A DNA stretch of 28,182 bases, taken from NCBI GenBank assembly GCA_014858325.1, contig RKCM01000200.1:1-28182 (forward strand), in the 5' to 3' direction. Numbering within the stretch: the stretch's first letter is position 1; every line of letters begins with the position of its first letter. The notes beneath the pieces are model-generated. The model did not search any database, was not told the origin of the DNA, and saw nothing but the letters and a program-made list of their open reading frames with translations. Position numbers and translations under genes: made by a program. Below, in pieces: positions 22,704 through 28,182 of the stretch. Origin of the DNA: Oscillospiraceae bacterium (lineage in GTDB: Bacteria > Bacillota > Clostridia > Oscillospirales > Ruminococcaceae).

Positions 22704-24587
22704 TTATTCTGCCAGCTGCTCCTTGTGGTACTGCAGGGTGTAGAGCTGGTAGTACCGCCCATGCCGGGCCAGCAGCTGCTGGTGGGTGCCCTGCTCCAGG
22801 ATTTTGCCCTGCGACAGGACGATGATGTTGTCTGCGTGCTGGATGGTGGAGAGCCGGTGCGCCACGATGAGCATGGTGCCCACGCTGCGCATCTTTTCCA
22901 GCGAATCCTGAATGAGCAGCTCCGTCTCGGTGTCGATGTTGGCGGTGGCTTCGTCCAAAATCATCACGCTGGGCTTGTGCAGGATGGTGCGGGCAAAGCT
23001 GAGCAGCTGCCGCTGGCCCGCCGAGAAGTTGTTGCCCCGCTCCCGCACCTCTTCGTCGAGGCCGTGGTCGAGCTTGGAGATGAACTTGTCCGCGTTGACG
23101 TAGCGGCAGACACGCAAAATCTCTTCGTCGGGGATGCCCTCCTCCCGCAGGACGATGTTGGAGCGGATGGTGCCCGAGAAGAGGAAGACGTCCTGCAGCA
23201 TCTGGCCGAAGTGCCTGCGCAGAGAGGAGATCTTGATCTTGCGGATGTCGATGCCGTCGATGAGAATTTCACCCTTCTGGAACTCGTAGTTGCGGCAGAT
23301 GAGGGAGAGGATGGTGCTCTTGCCCGAGCCGGTGGAGCCCACAAAGGCCACGGTCTGGCGGGGCTGGACGTGGAAGGACACGCCCTGCAGCACCCACTCG
23401 CCGGGGATGTAACTGAACCACACGTCCCGGAACTCGATCTCGCCCTTCACCTCGTCCAGTTCCATGGCGTCCGGGGCATCCACCATCTTGGGCTGAATGT
23501 CCATGATGGAGAAAACCTTTTCCGCCGAGGCGAAGGCCGACTGCAGCCAGTTGAACTGCTCCGCCAGGTTCTGGATGGGCGTGAAGAACTTGGAGATATA
23601 CATATAAAAGGTGACGATGGTGCCGGAGGAGATGGTCTGGCCGAGGAAGGAAGCCCCGGTCAGGTGGCCCATGCCGCCCAGATAGAACAGGCACAAAATG
23701 GAGCTGATGTAAAGCATATACACCAGCGGCCGGAACACGCCGAACACGAAAATTTGCTCCTGATTGGCCTTGGCCAGCTTCTGGCTCTTGGCCCGGAACT
23801 GCGCCATCTTCTCGTCCTCGCGGCCAAAAATTTGCGTCACCTTGATGCCGGAGAGGTTCTCGGAGAGGTAGGTGTTGATGTCCGTGGTGGCGTCCTTCAC
23901 CTTGCGGTAGGCGCGGCGGGAGAACTTGCGGAAGATGACCGTGAAGATGACGATGAAGGGCACAAAGCAGAGCACCATCAACGTCAGCTGGTAGTTCAGG
24001 CAGAGCATCGCCGCCAGAATGCCCAAAATGACGAAGGCGTTCTTGGTGAGGTTGACCAGCAGATTCGTGAACATCATGGAGATGGCGTTGGTGTCGTTGG
24101 TCACACGGGTGACCAGCTTGCCCACGGGGATCTCATTCAGCTGCTCGTGGGAGAGGGACTCGATGTGGGTAAAAAGGTCTTCGCGCAGATCGGAGATGAT
24201 GCGCTGGCCCACCTTTTGCAGGATGACCGCCTGCAGATAGGTGCTGCCCATGGAAAAGAGCAGCACCCCGGCGTAGACCGCCACGGCGGCAAACAGGGTG
24301 TTGAGGGCAAATTCCCCCACCACCATCTCCTCGATGCCGCCCACGATGAGGGGGGCCGCAATGTCGTAGCTGATGGAGCAGAGCACCAGCACGCCCACCA
24401 GCGCAAACTTGCCGCCGTAGGGCTTGGCGTACTGCACCAGACGGCGGACGATCTCGCCATCGGACATATTCCGCTCAAAGCCCATGGATTCTTTCTTGTC
24501 CTTGACGGAAGCGTAGGCAAAGATCAGCAAGGCGGTGACGACGCCGATGACGGCCCCCACCAGCAATACCGGATTCACAGTCTTCAT
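22704..24587 (-). CDS. ABC exporter subunit with canonical catalytic site (membrane-ATPase fusion)
   Basis: 627 residues; membrane domain then ATPase. An extra hydrophobic segment (PVLLVGAVIGVVTALLIFAYASV) precedes the usual six-helix domain starting near IVRRLVQYAKPYGGK. The ATPase has Walker A VGSTGSGKSTIL, a non-standard signature FSAGQRQLLSFAR and Walker B VMILDEATANIDTE with the catalytic Glu, then the switch HRLST. With the upstream subunit it forms a heterodimer of the TM287/288, BmrCD or LmrCD type. The canonical site combines this Walker A/B with the partner's VSGGQ signature. The start is ATG at 24587 after GGGAGGTGG, overlapping the partner stop (ATGA). Substrates of such pairs are drugs or lipids; here undetermined. 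Confidence 0.93.
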   Translation of the reverse strand: MKTVNPVLLVGAVIGVVTALLIFAYASVKDKKESMGFERNMSDGEIVRRLVQYAKPYGGKFALVGVLVLCSISYDIAAPLIVGGIEEMVVGEFALNTLFAAVAVYAGVLLFSMGSTYLQAVILQKVGQRIISDLREDLFTHIESLSHEQLNEIPVGKLVTRVTNDTNAISMMFTNLLVNLTKNAFVILGILAAMLCLNYQLTLMVLCFVPFIVIFTVIFRKFSRRAYRKVKDATTDINTYLSENLSGIKVTQIFGREDEKMAQFRAKSQKLAKANQEQIFVFGVFRPLVYMLYISSILCLFYLGGMGHLTGASFLGQTISSGTIVTFYMYISKFFTPIQNLAEQFNWLQSAFASAEKVFSIMDIQPKMVDAPDAMELDEVKGEIEFRDVWFSYIPGEWVLQGVSFHVQPRQTVAFVGSTGSGKSTILSLICRNYEFQKGEILIDGIDIRKIKISSLRRHFGQMLQDVFLFSGTIRSNIVLREEGIPDEEILRVCRYVNADKFISKLDHGLDEEVRERGNNFSAGQRQLLSFARTILHKPSVMILDEATANIDTETELLIQDSLEKMRSVGTMLIVAHRLSTIQHADNIIVLSQGKILEQGTHQQLLARHGRYYQLYTLQYHKEQLAE

Positions 24588-26365
24588 GCGTTTCCACCTC
24601 CCACTTCGTCTTCCAGACGCTGCAGATCGACCATCCTGCGGTACTCCTCACAGGAGGCATAGAGGGCGTCGTGGGGGCCCACAGCCTCCACCCGGCCATC
24701 TTCGAGGAAGACGATCTTGTCCAGCCCTTCCACCGTGGAAATGCGGTGGGCGATGAGCAGGGTGGTCTTCCCTACCCGGCTCTCCTTCAGGTTTTCGAGG
24801 ATGATCTTCTCGGTGCGGGTGTCCACCGCCGAGACGGAATCGTCCAGAATGAGGATGGGCGCGTTCTTGAGCAGGGCGCGGGCAATGGAGATGCGCTGCT
24901 TCTGGCCGCCGGAGACGGTAACGCCCCGCTCGCCCAGAACGGTCTCGTACCCGTCCTTGAAATCCACGATGTTGTCCCGCACATCGGCCAGCGCCGCCGC
25001 CCGGTCGATCTCCTCGGGGGTGGCGTCGTCCACGCCAAAGCCGATGTTGTGGGCGATGGTGTCCGAGAAGAGGAAGTTGTCCTGCGGGACGTAGGCGCAG
25101 GCATTGCGCACCGAGTGGATGGAGACGCGGTTCACGTCCTGCCCATCCACAAAGAGGGTGCCGTCCGCCACATTATAAGTGCGCAGCAAAAGGTCCACGA
25201 GGGCCGTTTTGCCCGCGCCGGTCTTGCCCACGATGCCCACGCTCTCGCCGGGGGCGACGGCAAAGCTCACGTCCTTGAGCACGTCAAACTCGCCGTCCGG
25301 GTAGCGGAAGGTCAGGTGGCGGAACTCGATGCCGCCCTTGGGGTTTTCCAGATCCGGCACGCCGGGGCGGTCGGCCACGTCGATGGGGGCGTCCAGCAGC
25401 TCGCTGATGCGGTTGAGGGAGGCCTTGCCGCGGGAGGATTTCTCAATGAGCATGGAGACGGCCATGATGGGCCAGACGATGGCCTCAAAGTAGCCGATGT
25501 ACTCCACCAGCTGGCCCGCGTTGAAGCGGCCCGTGTACACGAGGTAGCCGCCGTAGCCGAGGATGACGCAGATCACCGACTCCACGAACAGCGTCACCAG
25601 AATTTCCAGCAGCACCGAGATGCGGGTGTAGGCCACATTGATCTTCTCGTTTTCCTGATTCAGCTTGCGGAAGGCGTGCAGCTCCTTCAGCTCCTTCACA
25701 AAGGCCTTGATGACCGCAATGCCGGAAAAATTCTCCTGCGCAAAGTCGGAAAGGTCGGAGAAGGCCTGCTGGCGCTTCTCCCACGTTTTGGTCATCAGCT
25801 TGCCCATGAGGGTGCCCGCCGCAAACATGAACACCGCCGGGATGAGGGCCAGCAGCGTCAGCTGGCGGTCCATGCTCCACATCTTATACAGGGCCAGCAG
25901 GCCCAGCGTCAGCGCGTCGAAGAACATCAGCACGCCGTCGCCGAAGCACTCCTGGATGGTGTCCAGGTCGTTGGTGTACAGGCTCATCAGGTTGCCCACC
26001 TTGTTCACCTGATAATACTGCTGCGAGAGCCGGCGGCTGTGGTCGAACATCCGCTCCCGCAGGTCGGCCGCTACCCGCACCGCCGAGCCGAAGAAGCAGA
26101 TGCGCCACAAAAACCGCCCGATGACCATGAGCACGATGATCCCGATCATGGGCCCGCAGATGTGCCGGAACAGCACCTCCTTGGTAAAGGCCAGCGTCTG
26201 GCCGTCCACCACCACCTGCCCCAGGTTCACCCCGTTGATGACGAGGCGGTACAGCCGCGGGATGAGCAGCTGGATGTAATCCACCGTCAGCAGGGCCAGC
26301 AGGCCCAGCAGCAGCGCCGGGGCGTTTTTGAGGTAATAGCGGTTGATGTATTTGCCGAAGATCAC
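24584..26365 (-). CDS. ABC exporter subunit with degenerate catalytic site (membrane-ATPase fusion)
   Basis: 593 residues from a GTG start at 26365, 9 bp after AAGGAGG; no ATG is suitably placed, and longer readings cross the tRNA terminator. Six-helix membrane domain, then an ATPase with Walker A VGKTGAGKTALVD, Q-loop YVPQDNFLFSD, consensus signature VSGGQKQRIS and Walker B LILDDSVSAVD. Asp replaces the catalytic Glu after Walker B, as in the degenerate site of asymmetric heterodimeric exporters; its intact signature serves the partner's site. First gene of a two-gene unit located directly after a tRNA operon. Confidence 0.92.
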   Translation of the reverse strand: MIFGKYINRYYLKNAPALLLGLLALLTVDYIQLLIPRLYRLVINGVNLGQVVVDGQTLAFTKEVLFRHICGPMIGIIVLMVIGRFLWRICFFGSAVRVAADLRERMFDHSRRLSQQYYQVNKVGNLMSLYTNDLDTIQECFGDGVLMFFDALTLGLLALYKMWSMDRQLTLLALIPAVFMFAAGTLMGKLMTKTWEKRQQAFSDLSDFAQENFSGIAVIKAFVKELKELHAFRKLNQENEKINVAYTRISVLLEILVTLFVESVICVILGYGGYLVYTGRFNAGQLVEYIGYFEAIVWPIMAVSMLIEKSSRGKASLNRISELLDAPIDVADRPGVPDLENPKGGIEFRHLTFRYPDGEFDVLKDVSFAVAPGESVGIVGKTGAGKTALVDLLLRTYNVADGTLFVDGQDVNRVSIHSVRNACAYVPQDNFLFSDTIAHNIGFGVDDATPEEIDRAAALADVRDNIVDFKDGYETVLGERGVTVSGGQKQRISIARALLKNAPILILDDSVSAVDTRTEKIILENLKESRVGKTTLLIAHRISTVEGLDKIVFLEDGRVEAVGPHDALYASCEEYRRMVDLQRLEDEVGGGNA

Positions 26366-26408
26366 TGCAAAAAACCTCCTTTTCCGTATCCTTCCAAAGC
26401 TTGCACGG

Positions 26409-26427
26409 GCACACAGCGCCTGTGTGC
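26409..26427. promoter_or_regulatory. Palindrome upstream of the ABC exporter genes
   Basis: Perfect 8-bp inverted repeat GCACACAG/CTGTGTGC with a 3-bp centre, between the tRNA terminator and the exporter start at 26365. No T run on the exporter side. Either an operator for the exporter or a leader hairpin; no clear promoter is visible nearby. Confidence 0.45.
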
Positions 26428-26470
26428 AAAAAAGCCATCGCCTCTGCGTATCTCGCATTGACGATGGCTT
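26428..26470 (-). terminator. Terminator of the tRNA operon
   Basis: AAGCCATCG/CGATGGCTT stem with a 21-nt loop followed by six T on the minus strand, directly after the last tRNA. Confidence 0.8.
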
Positions 26471-26475
26471 CGTGT

Positions 26476-26551
26476 TGGAGCGGCCGACGAGGCTCGAACT
26501 CGCTACCTCCACCTTGGCAAGGTGGCGCTCTACCAGATGAGCTACGGCCGC
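26476..26551 (-). tRNA. tRNA-Gly (anticodon GCC), second copy in the operon
   Basis: 76 nt with encoded CCA. Acceptor GCGGCCG/CGGCCGC, D arm AGCTCATCTGGTAGAGC, anticodon loop CTTGCCAAG, T arm GTTCGAGC. Same sequence as the copy at 27073-27148. Confidence 0.97.
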
Positions 26552-26556
26552 AAACA

Positions 26557-26687
26557 GATAATGCAGCGCATTATCGGGGCCCCCGCAAAGATTTGCGAAG
26601 CAAAGGTTTGTGGGGAAAAGGAGAAAGTCTTGCGTTTATCACGGCAGCCCTGCTTTGCAAGACCGCCCGATAAACGGCTGGACTTTC
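26557..26687. repeat. Structured spacer element, copy A (between tRNA-Gly and tRNA-Phe)
   Basis: Three successive hairpins: GATAATGC/GCATTATC (26557-26575), CCCCGCAAA/TTTGTGGGG with an inner stem, and a long one with GAAAGTC/GACTTTC outside and GTTTATC/GATAAAC inside, ending at 26687. Blocks such as GGGGCCCCCGCAAAGA and TTTGTGGGGAAAAGG are shared with copy B, while the stems differ by compensating changes. Confidence 0.8.
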
Positions 26688-26691
26688 GACG

Positions 26692-26767
26692 TGGTGCCTC
26701 CGATCGGAATCGAACCAATGACACGGGGATTTTCAGTCCCCTGCTCTACCGACTGAGCTACAGAGGC
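26692..26767 (-). tRNA. tRNA-Phe (anticodon GAA)
   Basis: 76 nt with encoded CCA. Acceptor GCCTCTG/CGGAGGC, D arm AGCTCAGTCGGTAGAGC, anticodon loop ACTGAAAAT, T arm GGTTCGATTCC. Flanked on both sides by the structured spacer elements. Confidence 0.97.
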
Positions 26768-26773
26768 ATATAA

Positions 26774-26902
26774 GCTCCGAATATCGGAGCGGGGCCCCCG
26801 CAAAGACTTGCATAGCAAGGGTTTGTGGGGAAAAGGCGGAATTTGAGCGTTTGTCACAGCAGTCTTGCTTCGCAAGACTGCCCGACAAACAGCTAAAATT
26901 CC
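26774..26902. repeat. Structured spacer element, copy B (between tRNA-Phe and tRNA-Asp)
   Basis: Same three-hairpin layout as copy A: GCTCCGA/TCGGAGC (26774-26790), CCCCGCAAA/TTTGTGGGG with inner CTTGC/GCAAG, and a long hairpin with GGAATTT/AAATTCC outside, GTTTGTC/GACAAAC inside and GCAGTCTTGC/GCAAGACTGC at the tip. About 130 bp, starting 7 bp from the tRNA-Phe end. Confidence 0.8.
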
Positions 26903-26909
26903 AACGCAG

Positions 26910-26983
26910 CGACCCGGATCGGGCTCGAACCGACGACCCCCAGCGTGACAGGCTGGTGCTCTAACCAACTGAGCTACCGGGCC
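26910..26983 (-). tRNA. tRNA-Asp (anticodon GTC)
   Basis: 74 nt without encoded CCA. Acceptor GGCCCGG/CCGGGTC, D arm AGCTCAGTTGGTTAGAGC, anticodon loop CTGTCAC, T arm GGTTCGAGCCC. The CCA must be added after transcription. Confidence 0.96.
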
Positions 26984-26991
26984 ACAAAAAG

Positions 26992-27064
26992 TGGAAGTTA
27001 ACGGGCTCGAACCGCTGACCCTCTGCTTGTAAGGCAGATGCTCTCCCAGCTGAGCTAAACTTCC
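26992..27064 (-). tRNA. tRNA-Val (anticodon TAC)
   Basis: 73 nt without encoded CCA. Acceptor GGAAGTT/AACTTCC, D arm AGCTCAGCTGGGAGAGC, anticodon loop CTTACAA, T arm GGTTCGAGCCC. 8-bp spacers to its neighbours. Confidence 0.96.
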
Positions 27065-27072
27065 ACAAAAAA

Positions 27073-27148
27073 TGGAGCGGCCGACGAGGCTCGAACTCGC
27101 TACCTCCACCTTGGCAAGGTGGCGCTCTACCAGATGAGCTACGGCCGC
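27073..27148 (-). tRNA. tRNA-Gly (anticodon GCC), first copy
   Basis: 76 nt with encoded CCA, identical to 26476-26551. First gene of the operon, about 40 bp after the promoter. Confidence 0.97.
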
Positions 27149-27193
27149 ATACCTTTTGTGGCGTCCCGGGTGTGTTGCCCGGCGACGTCGATT

Positions 27194-27222
27194 ATTATAC
27201 CGCAGCTTTGCCCCCTTGTCAA
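27194..27222 (-). promoter_or_regulatory. Promoter of the tRNA operon
   Basis: Perfect TTGACA (27217-27222), 17-bp spacer and TATAAT (27194-27199) on the minus strand, preceded by A/T tracts that may act as an UP element. Confidence 0.95.
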
Positions 27223-27273
27223 CCGCAAATTTGCATTTTTTGCAAGTTTTTTGGTTTTACGCGCAGAGACAAT

Positions 27274-27310
27274 AAAAAAACAGGGCCTGCTATTTTGTAA
27301 CAAGCCCTGT
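27274..27310 (-). terminator. Terminator on the surface-protein side
   Basis: ACAGGGC/GCCCTGT stem followed by seven T on the minus strand. It lies about 230 bp after the surface-protein stop, leaving a long 3' untranslated stretch with the GGTTACA repeats. Confidence 0.65.
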
Positions 27311-27543
27311 AACCGCCGCCGGAATCTTCTGTTCCCGGCCTGCGGTTTTTTCGTCATTCTGTTTTTGAGCGTTGGTTACAGGTTTGGTTACAAATTTGGT
27401 TACACCCAAAAACCCGCATGAACACTCACTTTTTCGTGTTTTGTAACTTGTAACCTGATTTTTGAAGAAAATAAAATATCCGACATGGGGCAAGCCATCA
27501 CGCAGAAAAAGTTTTCTTTCCTCGGTTACACGTTTTGGTTACA
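27296..27543. repeat. Cluster of GGTTACA / TGTAACC repeats
   Basis: GGTTACA occurs at 27374, 27386 and 27398 (exact 12-bp period) and at 27524 and 27537; the complementary TGTAAC motif is at 27296, 27308, 27442 and 27449. The span 27223-27538 otherwise holds two hairpins and no convincing gene. The last copy overlaps the stop codon of the surface-protein gene. Iteron-like in form; purpose unknown. Confidence 0.6.
27312..27351 (+). terminator. Plus-strand terminator-like hairpin with no gene in front of it
   Basis: ACCGC/GCGGT and GCCGG/CCGGC stems followed by T6 on the plus strand. Nothing is encoded upstream on this strand, so it may block antisense transcription or be a remnant. Confidence 0.4.
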
Positions 27544-28182
27544 CCTGCTTTTTCGCCGCATCCAGCACCCGCAGGGCCTTCCACTTGCTCATCTTTTTGG
27601 TGCCGTTGAAATTGCCCTCGGTGTCCGGCTGCATCAGGCCGCTCTCCACGGCCCACTTCTCCGCCTGGGCGGCTTCGCTGAGAGGTTCGCCTTCCACATT
27701 CACGGCAGGCGACCCAGCCAGCTGCCAGGCCAGCAGCGCCACCTCGCCCCGGGTACGGGGCACGGCCACGTCCTTGCCCAGCACCTGCTCGGCGTACACT
27801 TCCATACCGATATGGTAAGCGAGGATCGCGGTGCCGGTCCCGATCACAGCCCCCGTCACCACGGTGGCGGCATCCCAGCCGGAGTCGTTAGCGTCCGCCG
27901 CCTGATACATGGCTTCCAGCTGCACCTCGCCCGCAGGCATGGTAAAGGTCGTTTCGGCGGCGTGGTCGTCGGCCAGCTTCACCTCGCCCTTGCGCACCTC
28001 CCAGCGGTCAAACGCCATGCCGTCAAAGGCGGTTTCATCGGCCTTGACATGGACGGTCACGCCCTCCGGCACGCAGATGCTTTCACCAGCGGCCACCGCT
28101 TCGGTCTCTGCATCCGCTTCCACCCAAGCCACGCCGTTTTCAACGGTCACAACGTAGGTATCCACCGGGACTTCTTCCCACT
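27539..28182 (-). CDS. Surface protein, 3' end only (partial)
   Basis: The frame is open to the right edge, so the true start lies outside the window; 214 C-terminal residues are visible. Residues about 1-90 form a beta-rich repeat of the kind found in Gram-positive extracellular proteins (YVVTVENGVAWVEADAETEA ... GMAFDRWEVRKGEVKLADDHAAETTFTMPAGEVQLEAMY), close to the bacterial-repeat/InlB-B-like family. A hydrophobic Gly/Ala-rich segment (TVVTGAVIGTGTAILAYHIG) follows. The final 90 residues resemble an S-layer-homology-type module: VPRTRGEVALLAWQLAGSP, AEKWAVESGLMQPDTEGNFN, KMSKWKALRVLDAAKK. Likely cell-surface anchored through that module. No sortase motif at the C-terminus. Confidence 0.75.
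   Translation of the reverse strand, partial: WEEVPVDTYVVTVENGVAWVEADAETEAVAAGESICVPEGVTVHVKADETAFDGMAFDRWEVRKGEVKLADDHAAETTFTMPAGEVQLEAMYQAADANDSGWDAATVVTGAVIGTGTAILAYHIGMEVYAEQVLGKDVAVPRTRGEVALLAWQLAGSPAVNVEGEPLSEAAQAEKWAVESGLMQPDTEGNFNGTKKMSKWKALRVLDAAKKQV

Noticed and set aside
26374..27222. Attachment site or integrated element at the tRNA operon
   Set aside because: All five tRNAs are intact, no partial tRNA 3' end is duplicated, and no integrase gene is in the window; only the spacer repeats stand out.
27290..27493. A 67-residue minus-strand protein in the GGTTACA region
   Set aside because: Its Val-Thr-Lys repeats are just the translated DNA repeats; it has no ribosome binding site and spans the terminator hairpin region.

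Overview
This window comes from a GC-rich, low-redundancy Firmicute genome, most likely an Oscillospiraceae gut anaerobe close to Faecalibacterium. That assignment is an inference. It rests on FabK as the enoyl reductase, LytTR and c-di-GMP genes with Clostridia-type architecture, consensus TTGACA/TATAAT promoters, and a palindromic repeat (AACCCTCTCAG ends) of a kind I associate with that group. Nearly all genes from 1 to 17.1 kb and from 21.4 kb to the end lie on the minus strand. A mixed block between 17.3 and 22.6 kb carries most of the plus-strand genes. No insertion sequence, CRISPR array or rRNA is visible.

Layout. 1-0.6 kb: 5' end of an FtsH-type AAA protease with a strong promoter and a shortened N-terminus. 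0.6-2 kb: an exported Ala/Ser-rich protein, then a gene-free stretch holding a structured RNA that resembles 6S RNA in architecture and a pair of 22-bp-spaced direct repeats. 2-5.5 kb: a three-gene operon (NSS-family Na+ symporter, LytTR response regulator, AgrC-like GHKL sensor kinase) with a terminator-like hairpin between promoter and first gene. 5.5-7.1 kb: an EAL phosphodiesterase.

7.2-15.9 kb: a ten-gene type II fatty-acid synthesis operon in the order acpP-accD-accA-fabH-fabK-fabX-like-fabD-fabG-fabF-fabZ, with overlapping start and stop codons at six of its nine junctions and a consensus promoter. It makes malonyl-CoA (the AccA/D half of the carboxylase), loads it on ACP (FabD), starts (FabH) and elongates (FabF, FabG, FabZ, FabK) acyl chains. 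The second flavoprotein next to FabK carries the four-cysteine C-terminal cluster of Helicobacter FabX, and so may be the step that makes unsaturated acyl chains. A 135-bp palindromic repeat sits between fabH and fabK and supplies the last five codons and stop of fabH and the ribosome binding site of fabK.

16-22.7 kb: an AraC regulator with a 48-residue downstream gene, divergent from an MFS transporter; an 82-residue protein; a PH-domain protein divergent from a 37-kDa nucleoid-associated protein; an AEC permease; a PAS-GGDEF diguanylate cyclase; and a ribbon-helix-helix protein. 22.7-26.4 kb: a heterodimeric ABC exporter with one degenerate catalytic site. 26.4-27.2 kb: a tRNA operon (Gly-Val-Asp-Phe-Gly) behind a perfect-consensus promoter. 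The spacers on both sides of tRNA-Phe hold two diverged copies of a three-hairpin element whose stems are kept by compensatory changes. 27.2-28.2 kb: a region of GGTTACA repeats and the 3' end of a surface-protein gene.
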